Below are positions 55,488 to 64,000 of a stretch of DNA of 64,000 nucleotides, one piece after another (positions within the stretch are counted from its first letter, which is position 1; each line of letters starts with the position of its first letter). The notes under the pieces are model-generated. The model saw only the letters and a list, made by a program, of their open reading frames with translations, searched no databases and was not told where the DNA came from. Position numbers and translations under genes: made by a program. This DNA comes from Sepiola atlantica (Eukaryota > Mollusca > Cephalopoda > Sepiida > Sepiolidae): NCBI GenBank assembly GCA_963556195.1, contig OY744525.1, forward strand, positions 46,376,148 to 46,440,147, written 5' to 3'.

Positions 55488-55604
55488 CCGGTCAATCTCT
55501 TGTTTATTTTTATTTTTCCAATGTTAAATTTCTTTATTACATTTTATTTTTCACTACATTTTATCTTCACGACATTTCATTTTATGACATATTGTGTATT
55601 TTAT

Positions 55605-55605
55605 C

Positions 55606-55660
<55 letters not shown>

Positions 55661-55735
55661 CTGTTTCATGTACTTATATTATAAGATAATATATTATGTT
55701 ATGTGTTTTCACAAGCACACACACATTGAGTTATA

Positions 55736-55777
<42 letters not shown>

Positions 55778-55985
55778 TAACTCAATGTGTGTGTGTTTCA
55801 TATTTCATACATATACATATATATATAAATATATATATAAATGTACTTATGACAAGTGAGCTACACAAAAATATTTTTATACTATGACTGAACTCTACTC
55901 ATGAATTGAGCACTATTGAAGAAAACGCTGGAAAATATATATACATAATATATTATCTTATAATATAAGTATATATATATATTTC
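55605..55985. repeat. Nested palindromes built on (AT)n
   Basis: Inner pair: CACACACACATTGAGTTATA near 55712 and its inverse near 55780-55798. Outer pair: ACTTATATTATAAGATAATA at 55673 and its inverse at about 55950. (AT)n runs lie at 55608-55658 and 55734-55779. Confidence 0.85.
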
Positions 55986-56599
55986 ATGGGTCCTTACAAA
56001 AAATATATATTTAAGTATATAATCTTCATAATATCCGAAAATGTTCCGAATTGCAAACTCAATTCAGAGAATACATATATATATATTATATGTACATTCC
56101 AATGACCAATGAACACTCAATCCCTAATTATAGCTTTCATCTGGTCTTTCAATTTCTTAATCTTCATATATCGTCGAACGATCACAACCAAACTTTTCTT
56201 CTGTTCTTTCAATCTCTTTACTTTCATATATCAGTGAATACCTGTAATTCTTCTTTGTCTCACAGACAAAACAACATTTTTTTAATATGTTTATATTGTA
56301 GTTTTTAATTTAAATCAAATTCAATGCTTTTTCTACATCTTACGCGCGTTTCGCAGCAGAATCAATAGAAATACAAAGTCTTCATCTCAACTTTGTTGCT
56401 CATCGGAGAAATTGTTCATTCAGTAGCAATAGGAAAAAACCTCGATTCAAAGACATGGGAAAAGAGGATAGAAAAGGTTCAAAAGGCTCTGTACAATGGT
56501 AACGGCAAGTCAAAATAAATGAAATAATACATGAAAAAAAAACTCACTTGGTATAACAATATTTTGTTTGGAGTGATTGAATTTATTTTCTCTGATTAT
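55986..56599. other. Unassigned AT-rich DNA
   Basis: ATCTGGTCTTTCAATTTCTT and CTGTTCTTTCAATCTCTTT (56140, 56200) are a small duplication. No gene seen. Confidence 0.45.
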
Positions 56600-56620
56600 T
56601 ATATATATATATATATATAT

Positions 56621-56773
56621 AGTAAGTTATGAAAATATATTTATGGCAATTAAGGTACACAGAGACTTCCGCGTTTCATCCCCATAGCATTTTAGCCTGA
56701 CAGTTCCTATGGGAATGAAATGTGGAATATTCTGTGTAGCTTAATTGCCATAAATATATTTCCATAACTTACT
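56621..56773. repeat. Inverted pair of hammerhead-like repeat family 4
   Basis: Left arm 56621-56688 and right arm about 56709-56773 are complementary (AGTAAGTTATGAAAATATAT against its inverse). The right copy has CTGACAG, hairpin TTCC/GGAA, GAAAT (56697-56720); the two changed core bases should be inactivating. Bounded on the left by (AT)n at 56600-56620. Confidence 0.78.
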
Positions 56774-56872
56774 ACCTAGCTCTACTCACGTATTGAGCAT
56801 TGGTGAAGTAGATACTGAAAATCGATACATAAAATATTATATCTTCTTATAAAATGTTATGTATATACAAGA

Positions 56873-56876
<4 letters not shown>

Positions 56877-56905
<29 letters not shown>
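56877..56905. repeat. (AAT)n microsatellite
   Basis: About nine AAT units. Confidence 0.93.
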
Positions 56906-56907
<2 letters not shown>

Positions 56908-56913
56908 TATATA

Positions 56914-57072
56914 TATTAAAGTGAAATATTTTGAAAATCAAACAATCGTGCAATTTTAAATGAAAAATTCATTTATTTAATTTTTTTTTTAATTAAATAA
57001 ATTAAATAAATTAATGAATGTTTCATTTAAAATTGCATGATTGTTTGATTTTCAAAATATTTCACTTTAATA
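56914..57072. repeat. Long near-perfect palindrome
   Basis: Arms 56914-56975 and 57012-57072 match over about 60 bases with very few mismatches (GAAATATTTTGAAAATCAAA against its inverse), around an AT-only spacer. Likely foldback element or recent inverted duplication. Confidence 0.9.
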
Positions 57073-57112
57073 CATTATAATCCGTGCTTCTAAGATGTTG
57101 ACTTCCTTTCCT

Positions 57113-57115
<3 letters not shown>

Positions 57116-57150
<35 letters not shown>

Positions 57151-57199
57151 AAATCTGCATTTGATTGGGCTCTTTACCGTTTTAAAAATTACAAATTTA

Positions 57200-57256
<57 letters not shown>
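57116..57256. repeat. Two (AT)n runs
   Basis: Runs at 57116-57147 and 57203-57256 separated by 55 bases of unassigned sequence. Confidence 0.95.
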
Positions 57257-57259
<3 letters not shown>

Positions 57260-57260
<1 letters not shown>

Positions 57261-57288
57261 TAGCTGTCTCTACCCGAGGTTGTTCGGG
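57260..57288 (-). mobile_element. Helitron 3' terminus
   Basis: On the minus strand CCCGA/TCGGG hairpin (57273-57288), nine bases, then CTAG (57260-57263) followed by T. The element would extend to higher coordinates; its 5' end was not found. Confidence 0.62.
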
Positions 57289-58103
57289 AGTCTTTTTACT
57301 TTCATTGATAATTTACATGACTGAAATAGGATTTCTTTGCCTGCATAAGAAAACCTTATTTGGGTTATTAATAAATGTAAAAAGAAATATTTGCGTCTTC
57401 ATTAAAAAAAAAAGTGAAAACTCGGCCATTTTCCCTATCCCACTCTGTCAAAGTAGAAAGTCAACCGCGATTTAAAACTAAGAATAAACTTTAAAAAGAT
57501 TTTGCATTTTCAAACAAGAATTGAACTTGGAATCACATCTTAGCAGGTCGGTGTGTTATCAAGTTGACAACTGACAGTTTTATTAATACATGGGTTATAA
57601 AACATGCTATGGAAATGTTATTTTGTAAATACACTAAATAACGTTCAATTGATGGACATTACTGATCAAAAAGTGAGGAGAGGGAGGGTATTAACGATGA
57701 AATTAAAGACATTCTGTAAATAGATTTCTCCATTGTGTCATTAGTAGCAGGAAGAGGACTTAGGACTGTTGGAAGGTAAGCTCCTTTGATTTCCTCTTTG
57801 ATATTAATAATTAAAACAGTACCTGTTGATTGGATTAAATATGAAATTTAATGAAATCGATTGGAAATAAAATTGTTTGTTTTAAGAATACAGACTAATA
57901 TTTCGCAAAACTGACGCAACATTTTTAAGTGTATACACTATGTTAACAAAACTATTAACGTCAAACAAACAGAGAAAAACAGTCTCTATTTTATATATAA
58001 AATATCTTGTGTATAATGCTGCTTTTTGGTTGATATTCGTGTTTACATAGATATTACTATTATTAAATCAATGGTTATTTATTCTATGGGGTTGGGAACA
58101 ATT
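57289..58103. other. Probable Helitron interior, unassigned
   Basis: Non-coding. A minus-strand tRNA-like piece may lie at 57525-57575 (CAAGTTCAATTCTT as B box). Confidence 0.35.
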
Positions 58104-58180
58104 AGAGTAGTACAGGATTTGAACCTGTGCCTAGGATCATCTTAAGCTGATTTCAGTTCAACCAACTCGGCCAACTACAG
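58104..58180 (-). repeat. tRNA-like sequence (SINE head or pseudo-tRNA)
   Basis: On the minus strand TTGGCCGAGTTGGTTGAAC looks like the A-box arm of a Leu/Ser-type tRNA, and CAGGTTCAAATCCTG like a perfect T arm, spaced about 45 bases apart. The acceptor ends do not pair well, so it is not annotated as a working tRNA. Confidence 0.58.
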
Positions 58181-58420
58181 TTGAACGAATGATAGATTTT
58201 GTAAAGATAACGGAAATCTCTGCTTTGCGAATGATAAATATCTGTTTTAATTTCATTATTAACCCATATCTCCTCGGGATGTGTGTCAAGCGATAAGTAT
58301 GATGATGATAGCTCGAATATAACATTAAATATGAATTTAGTTTATTTTTGTTTCAATCTATAATTCTTTTAATATAATTAAAAAAGAAACAAATTTGCAG
58401 TTTAAATTAACTTGAATTAT

Positions 58421-58444
58421 GGGCCCTACGGGTCCAAATTCTAG
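58421..58444 (+). mobile_element. Helitron 3' terminus
   Basis: GGGCCC/GGGTCC hairpin with loop TAC, five bases, then CTAG followed by T. The hairpin is nearer to CTAG than usual. Confidence 0.5.
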
Positions 58445-58689
58445 TGTATATTAAATATCAAATTGTTTTAAACACCAATACGTAATTAAAGCAAAATAAA
58501 TTCTTTGGAAATATTAAAATAATTTCCAATGCTATTGATGATGTTTAATCATTAATTTATTTAATTTTTATTATCGCTTATGTTTGAATTCATGTTTTGA
58601 AACATGACGTAGATCATAAATCTATGCCCTCATGCCAAAGCTATAATATTTTTTTTTAAGGTAATGTTTCAAGCTCTATTTATAAGAAT

Positions 58690-58762
58690 GTCCAAATAGC
58701 TCAGTTGGTAGAACATCAGACTGAAGATGTCAAGGTTTCGGTTTCGATTTCTGGCCATGACC
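58690..58762 (+). repeat. tRNA-Phe-like pseudo-tRNA or SINE head
   Basis: AATAGCTCAGTTGGTAGAAC is the D-arm region and CAGACTGAAGAT includes the GAA anticodon of tRNA-Phe. The T arm (GGTTTCGATTT) and anticodon stem contain mismatches and the acceptor ends do not pair. Probably a decayed tRNA-derived sequence. Confidence 0.6.
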
Positions 58763-59054
58763 CCTGCTTCATTTGTTGGGAGTTTATTATTTACTATCAA
58801 TGCAATATTTTCCATTTCTAAAAGAAGTTAAAATCTCTAATATTTCGAATTGAGACAAATGCAGCAATATGTTTATTACGTTTAAAAAAAAATTGTCACG
58901 GACAAAACTTCTATTTATAAAAGATAGAAAATAATGTTATATTTACTAGTAAGTATACATGAAAAAAATACAAAAAATACAATTAATTCATCGTTTAATT
59001 TTTTTTTTAAATTTCTCAACTAACCCAGAGGTATTAATAATATATATGGTATAA

Positions 59055-59248
59055 TCACATTGATACCTGTTCTTGTTCGTTAAGCAATGTTGAGTCTGGT
59101 CAGAATCAGATGGGTGACCATTTGGGAATACTAGACGCTGTATATAAAAGGACGGTGACACCTCATTTGCAAAACACAAAAAAACGTCATTATCTCCCGA
59201 CTGAGATATACATGTGACTGTGAATTTAATTCCCTAGAAACTTCCTTC
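59055..59248 (+). repeat. 5S rRNA-derived SINE, copy 1
   Basis: CTGTTCTTGTTCGTTAAGCA, GTCTGGTCAG and CAGATGGGTGACCATTTGGG track the middle and 3' parts of metazoan 5S rRNA, including its internal promoter blocks; about 11 bases are missing before GTTAAGCA. A body follows (ACACCTCATTTGCAAAACAC, ACTGAGATATACATGTGACT) that is also present in the copy at 62216-62404. Shared body plus 5S head fits the 5S-derived (SINE3-type) class. Confidence 0.78.
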
Positions 59249-59394
59249 TTCGAAAGAAGCCGGCTCAACCCGAGCACCAGAGCAGATATTAATGATTAGG
59301 TTTCCAGTCTCTTACCAAGACAATTGGGGTTCAATTCTCACTTGAACCAGAAATAATGACATCCAAATTATCTTCCTGTATTTTAATCGGCTAA

Positions 59395-59485
59395 TCGTGA
59401 GAGGTGGCTGTGGTGAAGTTGACAATGACGTCGACTGATGATAAGGGTGTGCCAAGTTCGAATCCTGTCGGTTCCATATCACCAC
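59395..59485 (+). repeat. tRNA-like segment
   Basis: GAGAGGTGGCTGTGGTGAAG and GCCAAGTTCGAATCCTGTCG are spaced like tRNA A and B boxes. Stems are imperfect. Confidence 0.45.
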
Positions 59486-59675
59486 TCTCACTTATCGATG
59501 TTGGCAACCTTCACGTGGTCCCATCCTGTAAATACCTGATTCTAGATAGAATCGGAAACCAATGCCAACAACGGAATGAAACTGATGAAAGAAGTCGAAC
59601 AATGGTGATTCATACGAATTTATTTTACTTATAACTAATGGCGTGTTACAAACAAAATATAAATATATACACATA

Positions 59676-59704
59676 CTAGACGTACCGGTGACCCGTTGGG
59701 TCAC
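59676..59704 (-). mobile_element. Helitron 3' terminus
   Basis: On the minus strand a perfect 7-bp hairpin GTGACCC/GGGTCAC (59688-59704), CGGTACGT, then CTAG (59676-59679) followed by T. The cleanest Helitron end in the window. The interior runs rightwards through AT-rich DNA. Confidence 0.68.
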
Positions 59705-60094
59705 AACCACTATTTATTCTACTTTAATTTCATTCAAAAATTCATAAACTGTGACATATCTGCTAAGACATTCTTTTCACATAATCAAAATAATAAGACT
59801 TTTACTTTTATATTATAATTATAAATAATATAGAAGTAAAGAGACTTATTATTTTGCCATCTAATTTACATACGTGTTCTGTGGTGTGTATAGACATTAT
59901 GAAAACACTGAAGAAAGAATCACTTTTTCTTTAAATGCTCACAGAGGCATTAATAAAAATTAGGGAGTGGTTGAACCAACATAGAGTTAGAGCAGGTGAA
60001 ATAAATACATAGATAGCTAAGACAGAGATGAGTGACTTGTTCAGTTAATTACAAATTATGGCTAATTTTTATTTTATTTTATTTTTTTTTTTTT
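59705..60094. other. Probable Helitron interior and unassigned DNA
   Basis: No frame recognised. A possible 5' end in AT-rich sequence near 59820-59835 could not be confirmed. Confidence 0.35.
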
Positions 60095-60295
60095 CAACTT
60101 TTATTCACCACAAGCAAAGCACATTGCAACTGAAATATAAGAGCTACTGTGGTAGGAGCCAGATTTATAGGTGAGAGGGGGTAATCTGGCTGGGGAGTTG
60201 TGCAGCAAGATGCTAGTTCACATTACATTTAAATTTTTGCATGCTGGTATTGGCGGGAAAACAGGGAGCGGGGAGGGAATTTTAAAGGCAAGCGG
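60095..60295 (-). pseudogene. Jockey/CR1-like LINE 3' tail fragment
   Basis: GTTGTGCAGCAAGATG, TTTAAATTTTTGCATGCTGG and GAAAACAGGGAGCGGGGAGG match the 3' end of the 18-kb LINE (18225-18315), same orientation. Only the last codons and UTR are present. Confidence 0.68.
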
Positions 60296-61434
60296 TTTTT
60301 TTTTTTGGGGGGGGGGGGTTCAAACATAACTCAATCCCAGAACTAAGCATATTTTAACATGTATTTTATGTGATTAAAATATATAGGGAAAAGGCCTTAA
60401 GGAAGCAAACATTGATTGATTCAGCTTTAGTATAATAATCGATAGAAAATACATTATTATAAAAAATGATAAGTAACAGTGAGACATTTAAAAATGTATT
60501 TATTATTAAATAAGGTTTTACTTACACCTCTAAACATTCTGTCATAAATTTGGGAAAACAGAATCATAGGATTATTGGTTTGGTTAAGCATAACATGTTT
60601 CGATTATGAAAAGAAATACTTGTTCAATTTTTAGATTGGAGTTCACTTTTCTGTGTAAGTTTAACACAAAGTTATTTTTTGATCGATGTTTTGCCAAAAT
60701 AATCTTTAGAATTTAAATCTGGAATATCATTTTACATTAAAATTAAACTGAACCCCTTTTCTAAAAAATAAAATTGAACGGAGCATTTTACAAAATTCTT
60801 TTTCATGAACTTATAATTTAGTTTATTGAACACTGGTATAAAATCTTCAGATTTATTTGGTTTTTAAGTGTAATTACAAAAACTTTAGACGTAGGGAAAC
60901 TAGTATCGAGAAGTATCAAGAAGTTCATTTTATATTAAACTTCAATAGCAAACTGATCCCTCCTCTAAAAATTGAACCGTCTTTTTTATGGAAAAAACAA
61001 GAACATTATATTATCTGAAAATCTGGTGCTGAATCGATAGCAATTCGAAGATAAAAAAACAATAAATAAAAAATAACTACCAATCAACCGAAAATAAGAT
61101 TAATTAATAATCAATTTTGTGAACCAATGCTTTCTTTAGTAGGGGAAAAAGTAGTGAGGTCACAGTCGGGTATTTTCTGATCATTTTATGCTAAACTTAT
61201 ATAGAAAACTGATCCCCCATTTAAAAATTAAAACTTCGGTTTTTTACAAAAATCAAAGTATATTTTATGATCTGATGATTTATAAAATAAAAATGAAATA
61301 AGTAATATTTTAGGAGGGGGCAATCTGACACAAAATAAAATTTATTAAAAATCAATTTTGCGAATAAATATTTTCTTTTCTCACAAAAAATAAAGTTGTG
61401 ATTAGTAGAACTCACTGGGTTACTCTCCTCGTCT
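60296..61434. other. Unassigned AT-rich DNA
   Basis: Includes a T/G homopolymer junction near 60296-60319. The phrase AAACTGATCCC..C.TAAAAATT.AA recurs at 60952 and 61206, suggesting a diverged duplication. Confidence 0.45.
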
Positions 61435-62215
61435 CACTCTTTAGGAGTGTTATCGCCAATCACCGAGGCACCCTGCCTAGGAATCTGGTGTACCATTCAC
61501 CCTGAGAGGGTTGAGCCGGCTTTCTTAGGGAATATTAAATTGACAAGTTATTTATCTTCCTCCCACAAGGTAAGATGTGACACAAGGTCAGGAAAGTGGG
61601 ATTTGAAAAGCCAGCGCCCGAGAAGGTGAGCACTCTGGCCTACAAAAAATGCCTAGGCAGCCCCGTCGGGATTCGCCGGTAGGGGCGCCTCAGATGATTA
61701 GCAATAAACTAACCCCTTCTCAAAGAGTGAGAAGGCAAAGCCTGGGAGGGTGGACCTCCTAGAACTGCACAGGACAGACCCATGGACAGGCGTAAATCAA
61801 GCTCCGAAGGCCAAGACAATACCGGTCTATGGAGTGCAGTATCCATCGGAGCAGATACTACACTTTGATCCCGGCTAAAAGGCCGAGAATTTATTTATCT
61901 ACCTCCCACAAGGTAAGATGTGACACAAGGTCGGGAAAGTAGGATTAGATAAGCCAGCGCTCGAGAGGTGAGCACTCTGGCCATTTAAAAATTGCCTGGG
62001 CAGCCCCGTCGGCATTCCCCGGTAGGGGCGCCTCAGACAGTAAGCAATAAACTTACTCCTCCCCAAAGAGGGGAGACAAAGCCTGGGAGGGTGCACCTCC
62101 TAGAACTGCACAGGACCAGCAACCCCCAATAGACCGGCGTAAATCCAGACCCAAAGACCCGGTCGATACCGGTTTATTAGGTGGGGTAAAAACCCCCGGC
62201 TAGAATTGACAAGTA
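61435..62215 (-). repeat. Tandem copies of dispersed repeat family 5 with U2-derived insert
   Basis: Two units, about 61550-61840 and 61895-62200, share CACAAGGTAAGATGTGACAC, GCAGCCCCGTCGG, GGTAGGGGCGCCTCAGA, CTCCTAGAACTGCACAGGAC. Between them lies a U2-like segment (61849-61889). On the minus strand CCAGAGTGCTCACC and a CAAATCCCAC stretch could be A/B-box-like. Single diverged copies occur at 46915 and 63030 in the opposite orientation. Confidence 0.78.
61849..61889 (-). repeat. U2 snRNA-derived segment, copy 3
   Basis: On the minus strand TTCTCGGCCTTTTAGCC, GGGATCAAAG and TGTAGTATCTGCTC follow the first 40 or so bases of U2 snRNA with few changes, the closest match in the window. No Sm site or 3' stem follows, so it is not a working U2 gene. 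Confidence 0.78.
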
Positions 62216-62404
62216 GTTGCCAGTTGCATGTATATCCCAGTCAAGGGAGATGAGGACGTCAGTCTTTGCAATTCTTTTACAGGAAGGTGTTGTCGTCCTC
62301 CTACATACAGCACCTGGTATTCCAAAATGGTCACCCATCTGGTACTGACCAGGCTAAATGTTGCTTAACCTCGGTGATCTAACGAGAACCGGTGTGTCAA
62401 TGTA
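62216..62404 (-). repeat. 5S rRNA-derived SINE, copy 2
   Basis: The minus strand (62404 to about 62302) reads ACCGGTTCTCGTTAGATCAC, CGAGGTTAAGCAACA, GATGGGTGACCATTTTGGAA and TACCAGGTGCTGTA, nearly the full central and 3' portion of 5S rRNA. The body (ACACCTTCCTG, CTTGACTGGGATATACATG) matches copy 1. Both copies share the same non-5S start (TACATTGAC/CACATTGAT), so this is a family feature. Confidence 0.83.
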
Positions 62405-63029
62405 ATTATGCTGTACTAAGAAATTCTAATGCGTCTGATTCAGGCAATTTTCATGGGTACTCAATACTCATAAGCTCTACCTTATGTCACATTCGACCGC
62501 CGTGAGAAAGTCGGAAAATAAAAGTAATATAAACAAATAGACATGAAACAGTGACCAGACTATAATGTCCAGCATTTCGGGTATCAGAAAGTGTCTTAAT
62601 CTTGGTCTACAAAAGCATTTTTGGGGCGTGACAGGGTTTCATGACTAATGGACTGACTGCTGTTTACCGAAAAATACATGAAACTCAGATGGACAGCTTT
62701 AGTTATTCATGTCTACAGATGTTGTGTGAGATAGTGGTCAGCTTATGATGAATAACTTGTTATTCTCATGCTGAAGCTGTTCTGAATACGATTTCAGGGA
62801 GTCATTTTAAATGAGATCAAAATACTTTAATTCAATTTTGTCACAAACTGAACTATTTTATGTGTCAATTAAAAAGTTCTCTTGATCAATCAATCACAGA
62901 TCAAGTGTGAGTAATAAGTTTTGAGTTATCGATTGCTTTGCAGCTTATTTTTGAACATCGAGGTTAATTCATACTAATATCAGACCGGCAGAATCTACGC
63001 CATTTTTTCTAGGGTGGCTTGTTCTCTCG
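62405..63029. other. Unassigned DNA
   Basis: No gene, RNA or repeat recognised. Confidence 0.45.
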
Positions 63030-63256
63030 GTTTGAGGTATAGTTCTGTGCAGTTCTAGGAGGTCCACCTTCCTAGGTTTCACCTTCTCTTCGCCCTTTGA
63101 GAAGGGGTTAGTTTATTGCTAATTGCCTGAGGCGCCCTTACCGGAGAATGCTGACGGGGCTACCCAGGCAATTTTTGTTCGGCAAGAGTGCTCTTCCTCG
63201 ACGGTGCTGGTTTCAAATCCCACTTTCCCGACCTTGTGTCAGGGAAATAAATAAAC
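63030..63256 (+). repeat. Dispersed repeat family 5, copy 4
   Basis: TTCTGTGCAGTTCTAGGAGG, GAAGGGGTTAGTTTATTGCT, GACGGGGCTACCCAGGCAAT, then GCTGGTTTCAAATCCCACTT with a B-box-like centre and GACCTTGTGTCA. Joined on its right to a U2-derived unit, the same order as at 61.9 kb on the other strand. Confidence 0.7.
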
Positions 63257-63400
63257 TCTCTCCTTGACCTTTTTAATAGGAGTAAAGTGTAGTATGTGTT
63301 CTGATACTACATAGAAATCCTTTTAGACTGAGGCGATTTTAAGTTTTGTCCCAATCCAGAGTGCCTCTTTCTGAGGAGCTGGATTTTCCTTACATTAAAA
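63257..63400 (+). repeat. U2 snRNA-derived SINE-like repeat, copy 4
   Basis: Head 63257-63305 (CTTGACCTTTTTAATAGGAG, AAAGTGTAGTATGTGTTC), then the body AAATCCTTTTAGACTGAGGC and TTTGTCCCAATCCAGAG, as in copy 1 at 21858. Confidence 0.68.
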
Positions 63401-63562
63401 TCCAACCTTGTGTCTAACTCTGTCCTCGTGGGGAGGCAAGTAAATACAGACATCTCTCATTGGTAAACATCTATGCATTCATGCAGAGACAGCACTACCT
63501 ACATCCAAACTCCAGAATTAGTCAAGTGGGGAAGGAACATCCTGCTAGGGCCCCCAGAAGGA

Positions 63563-64000
63563 ATGGTTTGTTTGTTTTTTCTTACGGCATATCAACCCTT
63601 TTTCGGGTTATGTAATGCCGAATGCAGTCATTTTGGTAAAAGCTTTTATGCTTTAAGTTCTTTTTTATATCTTTTTATATCTCTAAATATTTATTCATGG
63701 TGTTTGGTTTGGTTGGTTTGTTTTATTGCATATCAACCCTTTTCGGGTTATTTAATGCCGAATCCGGTCATTTTGGTAAAAGTTTCTATGCTTTAAGTTC
63801 TTTTTTATATCTTTTTATATCTCTAAATATTTATTCATGGTGTTTGGCTTGATTGTTTTGTAGAGGATTATTGTTGTTTTTGTTTTTTCAGAACATGATT
63901 GAGTTTTGCAAAAAGAAAGGAAAAAACAATAACATCAATGTTTGGTGCATTTTGATTCAAGAAGCCTGTATCTTCAGACAGCCTGATCTGGTAGCACCAG
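63563..64000 (+). repeat. Repeat shared with 50.6 kb, internally duplicated, cut by window end
   Basis: A 145-bp unit (GCATATCAACCC ... CTCTAAATATTTATTCATGG) occurs twice in tandem (about 63567 and 63712). It is followed by TTGTTTTTTCAG and the open segment NMIEFCKKKGKNNNINVWC, then IFRQPDLVAP, as at 50808. The frame is still open at the window edge. Confidence 0.65.

Noticed and set aside
2044..57256. Many open frames of alternating Ile and Tyr (for example 1757-2212, 4368-4667, 9953-10171, 55500-55859)
   Set aside because: They are translations of (AT)n runs and their flanks; only the GIY-YIG part within 4368-4527 has real protein similarity.
58104..58762. Functional tRNA genes (Leu/Ser-like and Phe-like)
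   Set aside because: Acceptor stems do not pair and other stems carry mismatches; no terminator-like T run at the expected distance was convincing. Kept as tRNA-derived sequence.
61849..61889. U2 snRNA gene
   Set aside because: Only about the first 40 bases are present, with no Sm site or 3' stem-loops.
59055..62404. Functional 5S rRNA genes
   Set aside because: The 5' part is not 5S, one copy lacks about 11 internal bases, and both carry a shared non-5S body.

Overview
This window is AT-rich, non-bacterial DNA made almost entirely of repeats. I find no intact host protein-coding gene. It holds decayed eukaryotic retrotransposons (non-LTR LINEs and Penelope-like elements), cut-and-paste DNA transposons (hAT, mariner, Tc1), Helitron termini, short repeats built from tRNA, 5S rRNA and U2 snRNA sequence, satellite arrays and very many (AT)n runs. 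The mixture fits an invertebrate, most likely a mollusc and possibly an octopus-like cephalopod. That placement is an inference from overall character; nothing here fixes the species.

Layout. 0-4.6 kb: long hairpin, dispersed repeats with a hammerhead-like core, (AT)n runs and a Penelope-like GIY-YIG remnant (minus). 5-8.1 kb: tRNA-derived SINE, 27-bp minisatellite, hairpin, another hammerhead-like repeat. 9.3-13.2 kb: candidate complete short Helitron, then a 2-kb AT-rich element with inverted ends. 13.9-14.4 kb: tail of a mariner transposase. 18.1-22.1 kb: Jockey/CR1-like LINEs on both strands, a Tc1-like remnant, an RTE 3' end, a U2-derived repeat and a Helitron 3' end. 23.0-23.9 kb: second Penelope-like remnant inside a perfect 46-bp inverted repeat. 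24.4-29.7 kb: LINE fragments, one split by a 1.3-kb hAT element with a clean 8-bp target duplication. 31.6-36.3 kb: 64-bp array, then a nearly full-length but inactivated LINE with reverse transcriptase, zinc knuckle and restriction-like endonuclease. 38.7-43.9 kb: three satellite arrays (76, 47 and 94 bp). 44.2-49.2 kb: deleted mariner beside a Helitron end, hammerhead-like repeats, more LINE fragments. 49.2-55.4 kb: diverged duplications and a 37-bp satellite of about 58 copies. 55.6-59.7 kb: nested palindromes, Helitron ends, tRNA-like sequences. 59.0-64.0 kb: two 5S-derived SINEs, U2-derived repeats, and a repeat shared with 50.6 kb.

The features do not form a pathway. The nearest thing to an unusual system is the recurring core CUGANGA, a short hairpin, then GAAA. 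It lies downstream of the GIY-YIG reading frame in both Penelope-like copies and also in several short repeats. This resembles the hammerhead ribozymes known from Penelope-like elements, but with small departures from the strict consensus, so activity is unproven.
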